Origin: an uncultured Christensenella sp.
GTDB taxonomy: Bacteria > Bacillota > Clostridia > Christensenellales > Borkfalkiaceae
DNA: 64,000 nt
Direction: 5' to 3'
NCBI GenBank assembly: GCA_910579705.1
Contig: CAJTUI010000006.1
Span: 1-64,000, forward strand
Position numbers and translations under genes: made by a program. The notes beneath the pieces are model-generated. The model worked only from the letters and a program-made list of their open reading frames with translations, was not told the origin of the DNA and made no database searches. Of the stretch, positions 1 through 7,575 are shown piece after piece; the first letter of the stretch is position 1; each line of letters begins with the position of its first letter.

Positions 1-1406
1 CACTTAACCTCGTCTATTGCGGCGTATCTGTTCGGCCCTCCCTCGCTGTAATCTTTGTGACGGTGATAGGATATATAGAGTTGTTCGCCCGAAGTAACGA
101 ACGAATGATGCCCTGCGCCCGAGATACTCTCGCTACCCGTCGTCGATGAGCAGAGAAGAAGCCCGCCCTCGTCCTCTCTCAGCTTTCTGAAATCGCCAAG
201 CGGACTGTCCGAAACCGCCATACCTACCTGATAATCGCTCGTCGAGTAGTCGTTAACGGAGAACGTGAAGTAATAAAGCCCCTTGCCGTTTCCGTCCTCG
301 TGATAGAGCATACTCGCACCCTCGTTACATACCTCACCGTATTCGTACGTTACGTTATCGTCGGAACCGTCGCGCCAATCCTTTATTGTATAAAATCTGT
401 CGGCGGTTATATACTTTGCCGTTTCCCACTTGGGTTTAAGCCAGTTTTCCATTTCGACGCCGATGTTTATATTCCACGCCGCATTATGCTCGAGCTTGAA
501 ATACATATATTTTTTATGATAGCTCTTGCCCGTTGCCTCGTCCACCGTAGGCACGGGGTCAACATAGGGATGCGGGTCTATCGTCTGGAAATACCTTGCC
601 TTCGGCTTTTCGTTGTAAATCCCGCCTGCGCCGACTTCATTTTTATAGAGAAGCTTACTCAACTCGTCGGGGGCGAACAGACAGTAGTCGGCGTAAAAAT
701 GTCTGAAAGCCGCTTCGTAATATACGCCGTCTTTTTCGATGAAAGCGTATTCTCCGCTTTTTGCTTGGTCCTCGGTGATTTCTTTATTATTGTTCCTGTT
801 GAGATTATGAACGTTTTCAGTGCCGCAACTTCCTGCGTTTCCAAAATTAATGAGATTGAACGGTCCCTCAGGCGAAGCCGACGTAGCCGCGTACATACAG
901 TATGCTGTCAGACCTCCGTCCACGTCGCCGCCCGTTTCCGTAATTGCGCCTTTTTCGTATTCTTTGTACGGAACGCTGCTGAAAAACAGATAGTAAAGCT
1001 TAGTATCATCATCGTATATGACCTCGGGCGCCCAACGGTACTCACCCGAACCGAGAACGGCGTTCAGCGTTTCGTCCGTGGTTTTAAGCACTACGGTTAC
1101 GGGTTCCCATACGGCAAGGTCTCTTGAACGCATAGTCTGTAAATTGCTCGTACCGTACATATAGTAATATCCGCTGCGGGCAGTATCGTCCAAAATCTGC
1201 GGGTCGGCATATCCCTGTTTCAGGCTATTGCTGTAAAACAGCGAATTGTTGTACACAATTTCACCGTTTTTGTCCTTGTTTTCGCCCTTGTAAGCAGACA
1301 ACTCGTACTCGTCAATAATATCGGTTCTACAAGCCGTTAAACCGCAGGGCGCAACCATAGCCAAAGCAAGAACTGCCGCAGCAAGGCATTTGACTGAATT
1401 TTTCAT
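1..1406 (-). CDS. GH43-like glycoside hydrolase lipoprotein (3' end outside window)
   Basis: Likely exported glycosidase of the five-bladed propeller class (GH43-like, arabinofuranosidase/xylosidase type). The reading frame stays open from the start to the window edge, so the C-terminus is missing. It begins with a signal peptide ending in a lipobox-like LTAC at about residues 22-25. Family-type motifs are YADPQIL (catalytic-base aspartate region) followed by YYMYGTS, then RWAPEV, and further on GAGHHSF. Two ATGs stand in tandem; the second is best spaced from AAGGAG. It is the last visible gene of a minus-strand run behind an SGNH lipoprotein 17 bp upstream. Substrate is not readable from sequence; family assignment is from motifs only. 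Confidence 0.72.
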   Translation of the reverse strand, partial: MKNSVKCLAAAVLALAMVAPCGLTACRTDIIDEYELSAYKGENKDKNGEIVYNNSLFYSNSLKQGYADPQILDDTARSGYYYMYGTSNLQTMRSRDLAVWEPVTVVLKTTDETLNAVLGSGEYRWAPEVIYDDDTKLYYLFFSSVPYKEYEKGAITETGGDVDGGLTAYCMYAATSASPEGPFNLINFGNAGSCGTENVHNLNRNNNKEITEDQAKSGEYAFIEKDGVYYEAAFRHFYADYCLFAPDELSKLLYKNEVGAGGIYNEKPKARYFQTIDPHPYVDPVPTVDEATGKSYHKKYMYFKLEHNAAWNINIGVEMENWLKPKWETAKYITADRFYTIKDWRDGSDDNVTYEYGEVCNEGASMLYHEDGNGKGLYYFTFSVNDYSTSDYQVGMAVSDSPLGDFRKLREDEGGLLLCSSTTGSESISGAGHHSFVTSGEQLYISYHRHKDYSEGGPNRYAAIDEVK

Positions 1407-1423
1407 CATTTTCTCCTTGATTT

Positions 1424-2386
1424 TTATTTTTCGGTTATTTCACAGCCTGCCTCAACGAGCGCATCTGTGAATACTTTATAATTTTCGGTAGTCGGGTGAA
1501 CACCGTCTCCGAGCATAGCCGTTGTTACCTTTGAACAAGTGTCTACACACGTTATCCAATCGTACTTTGCGCACCACTCCGCCATGTATACGTTGGTTTC
1601 CGAAACATTTTGCGCATACGAAGTATCCGAGCGTTGTGTGATGTTAAACCAGTAAATATTGCTCGAAGGATATTTTGAATGCATAAGCATAAATAAGCGC
1701 GTAAGACTGTCTTGTGTATCCGAAGTCAAATCGTGCACGTCATAGAAATTATTTGTTCCTACGTGCATTACTATGTTCTTCGGCGCAGTCCCTATAACGG
1801 TTGAATACGCTGCCTCCCAATGATAGGAAGTCGTCGAGCTGATACCTGCGTGCAAGACATCTTTGCCCTGCGCAAAGCTGCGCATATATTCGCCGATAAA
1901 GTGATTATCCATAAAGCTGTCGCCTATGAAAAGCGTTGTATTTGCGGTTACTTCCTTACATAGTTCAGCGCGCTGCGCCACGTCGAAACGGCTCAAATCG
2001 TATAATCCCGACGAGTCCTCGGCGAATTTCAGAAACTCTATTTCCACCTTGAAAACCACGTTGAAATGCTCGCTCTTTGCGCGGACGTTTACTTCTTTAT
2101 TCTCGCGTTTTATAGGCGTCACCGTGTTGCCCTCGATTTTTATACTCGACGTATCGTACGTATAGGTCAGGCTCTCCGCCTTTTCCGGCTTACTGAATAC
2201 GGGCTGAATTTCCGCAAACGTGCAGCTTCTGTCCTGCGTCATAAACACCTTTAAGTCGTCTATGCTCAGCGTTCCGTAATCGGGCGTATTGTTCTCTTCG
2301 GGTTTATCCGTACAACCCGCCGCAAACGCACAAATCGTTAGTGCCGTTACCGCCGCCGCCAAAACCGCTTTGAATTTAAGTTTCAT
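1424..2386 (-). CDS. SGNH/GDSL hydrolase lipoprotein with N-terminal Ig-like domain
   Basis: Probable surface-anchored esterase. A signal peptide ends in the lipobox FAAGC (Cys25). Residues 35-120 have the pattern of a bacterial Ig-like domain, and the rest is an SGNH hydrolase: GDS at 155-157 (nucleophile Ser157), GTN at 210-212, and the Asp-x-x-His pair at Asp294/His297. Such enzymes often remove acetyl groups from polysaccharides, which would suit the GH43-like neighbour, but the substrate is an inference. The start codon overlaps the stop of the upstream membrane-protein gene (ATGA), so the two are probably translationally coupled; GGAGGAT precedes the ATG. Confidence 0.8.
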   Translation of the reverse strand: MKLKFKAVLAAAVTALTICAFAAGCTDKPEENNTPDYGTLSIDDLKVFMTQDRSCTFAEIQPVFSKPEKAESLTYTYDTSSIKIEGNTVTPIKRENKEVNVRAKSEHFNVVFKVEIEFLKFAEDSSGLYDLSRFDVAQRAELCKEVTANTTLFIGDSFMDNHFIGEYMRSFAQGKDVLHAGISSTTSYHWEAAYSTVIGTAPKNIVMHVGTNNFYDVHDLTSDTQDSLTRLFMLMHSKYPSSNIYWFNITQRSDTSYAQNVSETNVYMAEWCAKYDWITCVDTCSKVTTAMLGDGVHPTTENYKVFTDALVEAGCEITEK

Positions 2387-3606
2387 AACTTATCCTCCGA
2401 AAATTCGTTATTTTTATTTTGTCCCGTATAAGACTTATTTTTAACCGCGCTCACTACGCAGTAGACCGCCGTGCGAACGAGCAACAAGCCTGCGAAAATA
2501 AATATCATATACGGGTGTATTACCCTTGCCGCAACAAACCAGCCGCATATAAAAGTTACCAGCGCCGCAACGAAAGCCGAAAACCACACGAACGAGCACA
2601 CCGTCTTATAACAGCCCGCAAAGCTCTTTTCCCAGCCGTCCTTTACCGCCTTGCCTGCAAGCCACATAACCGCGCCGAGCAATATGGGAATAATCACAAG
2701 CATAGGCAGCTGTGAAACCGCGCTTACGAAATACGATGTAAACGTATAACCTGCCGTATCGTAATAAGTATCCTTTATGAAGCCGTGTATATCGTTTACT
2801 TTTCCGTCGGCACATTTCACAAAATAACCGCCGAACACGACGGGAACTCCGTTGTCCGTTTTAAACGAGCCTGCGCACATATCGTCGAAAACGTAAAAAT
2901 AATATGCTTTACCGCTTGCGATATAGTTTGCGTAATAATAATCCCGCAACACCGGCGCCTTAGCTCCGGAATAAACCGAGGTCGCTTTTGTATAATAATT
3001 TTTTACGTACAGGTAATAAACCTGCCTGCCGTAATCGTCCGCCGCACCGTCGAGCGCGTCAAGCTCTTTTTTCAACGTTTCGTCGGAATTTAAAAACTGT
3101 TTGTATGATTTTAATTCCTCTTCGCTGAGTTCAAGCTCGCGGTCGGTATAACGCGTTACCAATCTGTAACCCTGCTTTTCCGTATCCGATAACTTTATCC
3201 ACTCCCCGTAAGCTATCTCGCTCTCGCCCTTTATTGCTACCTGCTCAAATTCTATAAGCGTATCCGAAGGTCGGGTGTCGACAATCAGGTTATAACCGTT
3301 TTTCTTATACGCCACGTCTTCTTCATTAGAATAAGTGTTGATAACCTTTCCGCTTGTACACTTATGGTTTATAACCGTAACATCAACGCCGTTATCAAAC
3401 GCCGCTTGAATAAATTCCTTATAGCTCCCCGCATTGTTGTAATGGGTTGCAAACGGCGCCACGTCCGCGCCGTAATACCCGAACAAGAAGAATACGAACG
3501 ACAGCAACAGACCTATAAATACGGTTGCAAAGCTGCGCTTTGCAGCTTCCGACGCTATCTTATCCGAGAAAAAACTCAACCCGAAAAATTTAATGCGATT
3601 TTTCAT
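2383..3606 (-). CDS. Membrane protein of unknown function, large extracytoplasmic domain
   Basis: I do not recognise this 407-residue protein. One transmembrane segment lies near residues 24-46, followed by about 250 hydrophilic residues rich in Tyr, Lys and Asp that should sit outside the cell, and three hydrophobic helices near 299-320, 330-355 and 362-385. The tail is short and charged. It overlaps the SGNH lipoprotein gene by four bases. GGCAGGTAG lies just upstream of the ATG. The topology (signal anchor, ectodomain, C-terminal helix bundle) could suit a sensor or an assembly factor, but no motif supports a specific role. Confidence 0.7.
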   Translation of the reverse strand: MKNRIKFFGLSFFSDKIASEAAKRSFATVFIGLLLSFVFFLFGYYGADVAPFATHYNNAGSYKEFIQAAFDNGVDVTVINHKCTSGKVINTYSNEEDVAYKKNGYNLIVDTRPSDTLIEFEQVAIKGESEIAYGEWIKLSDTEKQGYRLVTRYTDRELELSEEELKSYKQFLNSDETLKKELDALDGAADDYGRQVYYLYVKNYYTKATSVYSGAKAPVLRDYYYANYIASGKAYYFYVFDDMCAGSFKTDNGVPVVFGGYFVKCADGKVNDIHGFIKDTYYDTAGYTFTSYFVSAVSQLPMLVIIPILLGAVMWLAGKAVKDGWEKSFAGCYKTVCSFVWFSAFVAALVTFICGWFVAARVIHPYMIFIFAGLLLVRTAVYCVVSAVKNKSYTGQNKNNEFSEDKL

Positions 3607-3706
3607 TTCTACCTGCCGTTCCCGCCATTCACGTCCGGCACCCCTCCCACCGCCTGTCGGCGGCGGAAGTTCGCCTTGTTATAAGGAGGGAAAATGAATG
3701 ATTTTC
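3607..3706. other. GC-rich intergenic spacer with possible repeat element
   Basis: The gap between the ABC ATPase gene and the downstream membrane-protein gene is GC- and C-rich, unlike other gaps here. It contains a CCGCC/GGCGG inverted repeat near 3649-3664 and a TTATAAGGAGGG run. It resembles the short interspersed elements that gut Clostridia carry between genes, but no second copy was noticed in this window. Confidence 0.3.
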
Positions 3707-5410
3707 TTAATTACCGTATTTTCTTTCCATTATGGATAACTCCGTCTCATCGTCGAAAAGATGTATCCTCTTTTCATCGAAAAATATCTTTACAGTATCG
3801 CCCTGACGGTAATCGTTGCGGTCGTTTACGCAAATTATACTGTCGGGACTTTCGGGCGTTATCTTTACAAACATCTGCGTAGTGTTGCCGAGAATTTCCT
3901 TTATGGACAGCTTTGCGCTTATCCCTTTTTCGTCGAAAGTTACGTTCTCGCCGCGTATCCCGAGCGTTACGCCGTGTTCGTTACCGTCGAGATATTCGGG
4001 CTTTATCGTGCGCATATTTGCGAGATTATAACTCTGCATTTCGCCGTTCGGATATTTCACGTCAAGATTTTTGCCGTTCTTTTTTATCGTAACGTCGAAG
4101 AAATTCATCTGCGGAGTACCGATAAATCCCGCAACGAATTTATTTTCGGGAAAGTCGAAAAGATTGGTGGGATTGTCTATCTGCTGTATCACGCCCAGCT
4201 TCATTACGACTATTCTCGTACCCATAGTCATTGCTTCTATCTGGTCGTGCGTAACATAAATAAACGTCGTCTTTAATTCATTATGAAGCTTGACTATTTC
4301 GCTTCTCATAGTCGTTCTGAGCTTTGCGTCGAGATTTGAAAGCGGTTCATCCAAAAGCATAACCTTCGGCTCGCGCACGATAGCGCGCCCCAGCGCAATT
4401 CTCTGTCTTTGTCCGCCCGACATTGCTTTGGGCTTTATATCCAACAGCTCGGTTACGCCGAGTACTTCCGACGCCCATTTAACCTTCTTTTCTATTTCTT
4501 CTTTCGGAATGTGGCGGTATTCATACACCTGCACCGGCGTATTCGTATAGTACTCCAAATCCCTTTCGAGCTTTTTCTTTCTTTCTGTAAGCGCAAGCTT
4601 TATGTCGCTTTCTCTTATGTCGCCGAGATTTACCGAAGCCTTATTTGCAAGCTCTTTTGCAAGATTTCCCGCTTCTTCGGCCTTTTCGTTCTTTCCGGCA
4701 TATCTGAGTCTGATTTCATTAATTACCGCCTTCTGTGCTGCGAGAACTTCGTTTACTAAGTCGGCTATCGCCTTTTCACGCTCCGAGAAGCTTAGCAATA
4801 TTTCTTTGGCTTGTTCCCCGCTCTTACCGTCGAGCGCGGCGTTCTTCTCTTTTAAAAGTTTTTCATATTCCGCTTTTATCTCGCACAGCCTGTATTTGAA
4901 CACGAGCTCGACGTCGTTCTCCTCGGCATAACGGATATCTATATGTACGGTTTTAAGACTGTTTTTAAGCTCGCGTATCTTCTTTTTATCTATTGCGAGC
5001 ACCGGGTTGCCGTTTTCATCGTTTTTCGGCGTTGCAACTTTACGCATTTTTAAACCGAAGCCTATATTTTCACCCGCAGTCATATGCGGATAAAGCGCGT
5101 AATTCTGGAATACCATTGCAATATCCCTGTCCTTCGGTTCAACGTCGTTAACGAGTCTGTCGCCTATGTACAAATCGCCCGCAGTTATTTCCTCCAAACC
5201 GGCAATCATTCGTAAAGTTGTGGATTTACCGCAACCCGAAGGTCCTACGAATACGATAAACTCGCCGTCTTCGATTTCCATATTGAAATCCCTGACCGCA
5301 AGAAAATCACCCTTGCGCTTCTTTGCGCCGTCGTCCTTCTTTTTGCGTTTCTTTTCCTTTTCTTTGCTCTGATATACCTTATAGATATGTCTTAAAGATA
5401 AACCTGCCAT
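3707..5410 (-). CDS. ugpC: ABC sugar-import ATPase (MsmK/UgpC type) with ~170-residue insertion
   Basis: Cytoplasmic ATPase of CUT1-type carbohydrate importers. Numbering from the first of two tandem ATGs: Walker A GPSGCGKST at 57-65, Q-loop VFQNYALYPH at 101-110, signature MSGGQRQR at 331-338, Walker B VMLLDEP at 351-357, then H-loop and a MalK-like OB domain. Two segments are extra compared with the paralogue at 12203-14059: a Lys-rich stretch near residues 15-36, and about 170 charged, mostly helical residues (about 126-300) inserted between the Q-loop and the signature motif. The second ATG matches the family start MAGL and is better spaced from AAGGAG. It lies 31 bp behind a LacI gene and has no permease genes beside it, so it may energise importers encoded elsewhere. 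Confidence 0.85.
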   Translation of the reverse strand: MAGLSLRHIYKVYQSKEKEKKRKKKDDGAKKRKGDFLAVRDFNMEIEDGEFIVFVGPSGCGKSTTLRMIAGLEEITAGDLYIGDRLVNDVEPKDRDIAMVFQNYALYPHMTAGENIGFGLKMRKVATPKNDENGNPVLAIDKKKIRELKNSLKTVHIDIRYAEENDVELVFKYRLCEIKAEYEKLLKEKNAALDGKSGEQAKEILLSFSEREKAIADLVNEVLAAQKAVINEIRLRYAGKNEKAEEAGNLAKELANKASVNLGDIRESDIKLALTERKKKLERDLEYYTNTPVQVYEYRHIPKEEIEKKVKWASEVLGVTELLDIKPKAMSGGQRQRIALGRAIVREPKVMLLDEPLSNLDAKLRTTMRSEIVKLHNELKTTFIYVTHDQIEAMTMGTRIVVMKLGVIQQIDNPTNLFDFPENKFVAGFIGTPQMNFFDVTIKKNGKNLDVKYPNGEMQSYNLANMRTIKPEYLDGNEHGVTLGIRGENVTFDEKGISAKLSIKEILGNTTQMFVKITPESPDSIICVNDRNDYRQGDTVKIFFDEKRIHLFDDETELSIMERKYGN

Positions 5411-5444
5411 CATTTTCTCCTTTTATCTTTAAACCTTACGGTTT

Positions 5445-6413
5445 TTATCTCAATATAATTTCCGTCGGAAATACTTCGCGTACAATTTTCACGTCGCCTT
5501 TTTCAACCTTTTCAAGAAGTATATGCCCGCAACGATTTGCTATGCTTTGAAGATCTCCCCCTACGCTGTTAACGCTCCTCGAATAGGGCAGATATTTCGA
5601 TATGCCGTCCACGCCGAAAATCTCGCCTTTAAAACCGCCGTCCGCGTCAAAGGCTTTAAGCATAACCGTTGCTATTTCGTCGTTAAAACAGAAAATAAAG
5701 TCGTTTGCGTTGTTCGCTATTTGCTTTTTAATCGACTCTGCGCTCGCCTCTCTGTCTTCATAGTCGAACTCATAACTGTCGCAGTGAATACCCGCATTTT
5801 CCAAAACTTTAATAAAACCGTTTCTTCTGCCGTTGTTCAGGTCGGACAGTGCGCCGTTTATATAACAGGGATTTTTAGCGCCGTAAGAAACGGCTTCCTG
5901 TGCAACGAGCTTTCCGCAACGGTTATCATCGGAATACACTGCGCTTATCCGCTCGTCGCGTGGACGGGAACCGCATAGAAGAACGGGAATTTTATAAGTT
6001 TCGCAATAATCCGCCGTCTCTTCGTCAAGGTCAATAAACGTAAGAATTCCGCACGCACCGCTCTGCATACAGCGGACAACCTCTTCAACCGACAGGTCGC
6101 CTTCCTTTTTAACTATTATCAACGGATGATAATTCTTTTTCGTAAGATAATCAAACACAAAATCCATACTGATAGAGAAAAACGGATTGCTGAGCGACGA
6201 AATAACTACGGCAATAATATTCGATTTTTTCGTACGCATAAAGCTTGCGACTTTATTTGGCTGATAACCCATTTCGTCGGCAATCTTTTTGACCGCCGCC
6301 TTTGTAGACGCGCCGATATCCGAGCAGTTCCTTAAAGCGCGGCTTACCGTGTTGACCGAGATGCCCATACGCTCCGCTATGTCGCTCAAAGTAGTTACTC
6401 TTACATTCTGCAT
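5445..6413 (-). CDS. LacI-family transcriptional regulator
   Basis: DNA-binding regulator of carbohydrate genes. The N-terminal LacI helix-turn-helix is clear: TTLSDIAERMGISVNTVSRAL at about residues 7-27, then the hinge region KVASFMRTKKS. A periplasmic-binding-protein-like sensor domain follows from about residue 62 to the end (NIIAVVISSLSNPFFS). The length of 322 residues is normal. The upstream 400 bp holds several palindromes, one of them between the -35 and -10 boxes of the gene's own promoter, so autoregulation is likely. Probable targets are this gene, the ABC ATPase and the esterase/GH43 genes behind it; the inducer is unknown. Confidence 0.92.
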   Translation of the reverse strand: MQNVRVTTLSDIAERMGISVNTVSRALRNCSDIGASTKAAVKKIADEMGYQPNKVASFMRTKKSNIIAVVISSLSNPFFSISMDFVFDYLTKKNYHPLIIVKKEGDLSVEEVVRCMQSGACGILTFIDLDEETADYCETYKIPVLLCGSRPRDERISAVYSDDNRCGKLVAQEAVSYGAKNPCYINGALSDLNNGRRNGFIKVLENAGIHCDSYEFDYEDREASAESIKKQIANNANDFIFCFNDEIATVMLKAFDADGGFKGEIFGVDGISKYLPYSRSVNSVGGDLQSIANRCGHILLEKVEKGDVKIVREVFPTEIILR

Positions 6414-6455
6414 TTTATCCGCTCCGTTTAATTTTTTTAATCCGATAAATGTTTT

Positions 6456-6484
6456 TTGTTGTTAGCAGGTAATGCTAACAACAA
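6456..6484. repeat. Inverted repeat with perfect 12-bp arms in the LacI leader
   Basis: TTGTTGTTAGCA and TGCTAACAACAA are separated by GGTAA. Located 43-71 bp upstream of the LacI start and downstream of its predicted promoter, it lies in the mRNA leader. No T-run follows it on the minus strand, so it is more likely an operator or an RNA stem than a terminator. Confidence 0.7.
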
Positions 6485-6536
6485 CGAAAAGGCGCCTTTT
6501 CGTGCCAATTCGGGCTATATTTTCATTGTCAAAAGC

Positions 6537-6565
6537 ATTATAACATACATTATCGTTAATGTAAA
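6537..6565 (-). promoter_or_regulatory. Predicted LacI-gene promoter with embedded operator
   Basis: On the minus strand, TTTACA (6560-6565) and TATAAT (6537-6542) are 17 bp apart. The palindrome ACATTA-TCGT-TAATGT (6547-6562) occupies the spacer and has the central CG typical of LacI-family operators. Binding there would block RNA polymerase, suggesting autorepression. Confidence 0.6.
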
Positions 6566-6815
6566 TACATTTTCATAAAATTATTTAAAATAACTTTTTT
6601 TTGAATAATTTTTGTTGTTTATTAACGTTTTTACAAGTTTTACAGTTATTTTTGCGTTAATATTTTACGCAAGCCAAAATCTTTTACTTTATCGTTAATA
6701 TAAAATGATACGGATTTTCATTTTAACAAATAAACCTGCATACTTCGCGCCCACCGCAATCGGCTAAGGACAAAAAAATAACGGCAGTATAAACTGCCGT
6801 TTAAATTTATTACGT

Positions 6816-7025
6816 TTATTTCCATGCAACCGTAAGCTGCTTTTTATTCTTTGCACAGTCGGCAAGGAATAAATTTATAAGTGTTTGATAAGGTATACCC
6901 GTACTCTGCGATAGTCCTTTAAAATATTCGATAGTATCATTATCAAGATTTATTGTTATTTGCTTTTTTAACTTCTTAACGTAAGGATTTGGTCTTGATT
7001 TTGAAAAATCATATTCATTCATCAT
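6816..7025 (-). CDS. brnA: BrnA-type antitoxin
   Basis: Antitoxin of a BrnT/BrnA type II module. About 69 residues; the N-terminus is acidic/polar (NEYDFSKSRPNPY) and the C-terminal half has the ribbon-helix-helix pattern KKQITINLDNDTIEYFKGL followed by GIPYQTLINLFL. In the family such proteins bind DNA and neutralise the toxin. An ATG further upstream exists, but the ATG at 7025 follows GAGAGGTGATT at good distance and starts one base after the toxin stop codon. Toxin-first order and tight spacing are typical of this family. Confidence 0.85.
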   Translation of the reverse strand: MMNEYDFSKSRPNPYVKKLKKQITINLDNDTIEYFKGLSQSTGIPYQTLINLFLADCAKNKKQLTVAWK

Positions 7026-7026
7026 T

Positions 7027-7320
7027 TTAATCACCTCTCTTTTCATAATATTTTGCTTCGTTTTTAGTAGCTTTTCTCGCAGATATAATTCTTATTACCA
7101 TATCGGCAGCTCTATAACAATGACAGACGACAAGTAAGTTTGCTTGCGTACTGAATCCGAGAATAATAAATCGCTCTTCCTCTGCGGAATGTTCAGGGTC
7201 GTCGATTATCAATGCTTGTTCGTCATAAAATACGGTTTTTGCCTCGTCAAACGAAATTTTATGCTTATTTTTATTTATTTCGTTTTTGTTTGCATCCCAT
7301 TCAAAACTTATTTCTTCCAT
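7027..7320 (-). CDS. brnT: BrnT-type ribonuclease toxin
   Basis: BrnT-family toxin, an RNase of RelE-like fold that inhibits translation until bound by BrnA. Diagnostic motifs are visible: FEWDANKNEINKNKHKISFDEA at the N-terminus, a DDPEHS turn, and the C-terminal RIISARKATKNEAKYYE. Length of 97 residues is normal and the frame is intact. The ATG has no Shine-Dalgarno sequence and lies six bases after a perfect -10 box, suggesting a leaderless mRNA, while the downstream antitoxin has a good ribosome site. That contrast would favour antitoxin synthesis. Confidence 0.9.
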   Translation of the reverse strand: MEEISFEWDANKNEINKNKHKISFDEAKTVFYDEQALIIDDPEHSAEEERFIILGFSTQANLLVVCHCYRAADMVIRIISARKATKNEAKYYEKRGD

Positions 7321-7326
7321 AATTAT

Positions 7327-7355
7327 ATTATAATTATATTATATGTATTTGTCAA
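7327..7355 (-). promoter_or_regulatory. Perfect consensus promoter of brnTA, leaderless geometry
   Basis: TTGACA (7350-7355), 17-bp spacer, TATAAT (7327-7332) on the minus strand. Only six bases separate the -10 box from the brnT ATG, so transcription should start at or next to the start codon. The repeated TATAAT-like AT tracts could also serve as a BrnA binding site. Confidence 0.75.
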
Positions 7356-7498
7356 GACTTTTATACAAATTAAATCTATTTACTGTTCAAACTTATTTAT
7401 ATTTTGTCGGACGCGACATTTTCCTCTGCTGCTGAATACCAACTTATATTTTCTCGTAAATTTGATACAATGTGCTAAAAATAGTACACGGATTATAT

Positions 7499-7530
7499 AA
7501 AAGAGCCAAGCTGATGCTTGACTCTTTTTG
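7499..7530 (-). terminator. Intrinsic terminator after the dehydratase/activase unit
   Basis: Hairpin with arms AAGAGCCAAGC and GCTTGACTCTT (one G-T type mismatch), followed by a U-rich tail on the minus strand. It lies about 45 bp past the stop codon at 7576; the AT-rich flanks could make it work in both directions. Confidence 0.7.
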
Positions 7531-7575
7531 ATATGATTAGTTATTAAATTCACAGAAAATCAGGTCGCTTTGACG

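Larger units (their letters stand above)
6414..6815. other. Palindrome-rich regulatory region upstream of the LacI gene
   Basis: No gene is visible in this AT-rich 400-bp stretch. It contains a 12-bp-arm inverted repeat (6456-6484), a second palindrome centred on GGCGCC (6484-6503), a 16-bp site (6547-6562) inside a promoter, an imperfect GCGTTAA/TTTACGC repeat (6654-6670), and a second copy of the TTATCGTTAAT core at about 6689-6699. Together these look like operators and leader-RNA hairpins controlling the LacI transcription unit. Confidence 0.6.

Noticed and set aside
300..1127. 275-residue plus-strand frame
   Set aside because: The minus strand encodes a continuous GH43-like protein here, although it runs off the window edge.
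6456..6484. Terminator for a transcript entering from the left or right
   Set aside because: No T-run follows the hairpin on the minus strand, and on the plus strand no gene ends just before it.
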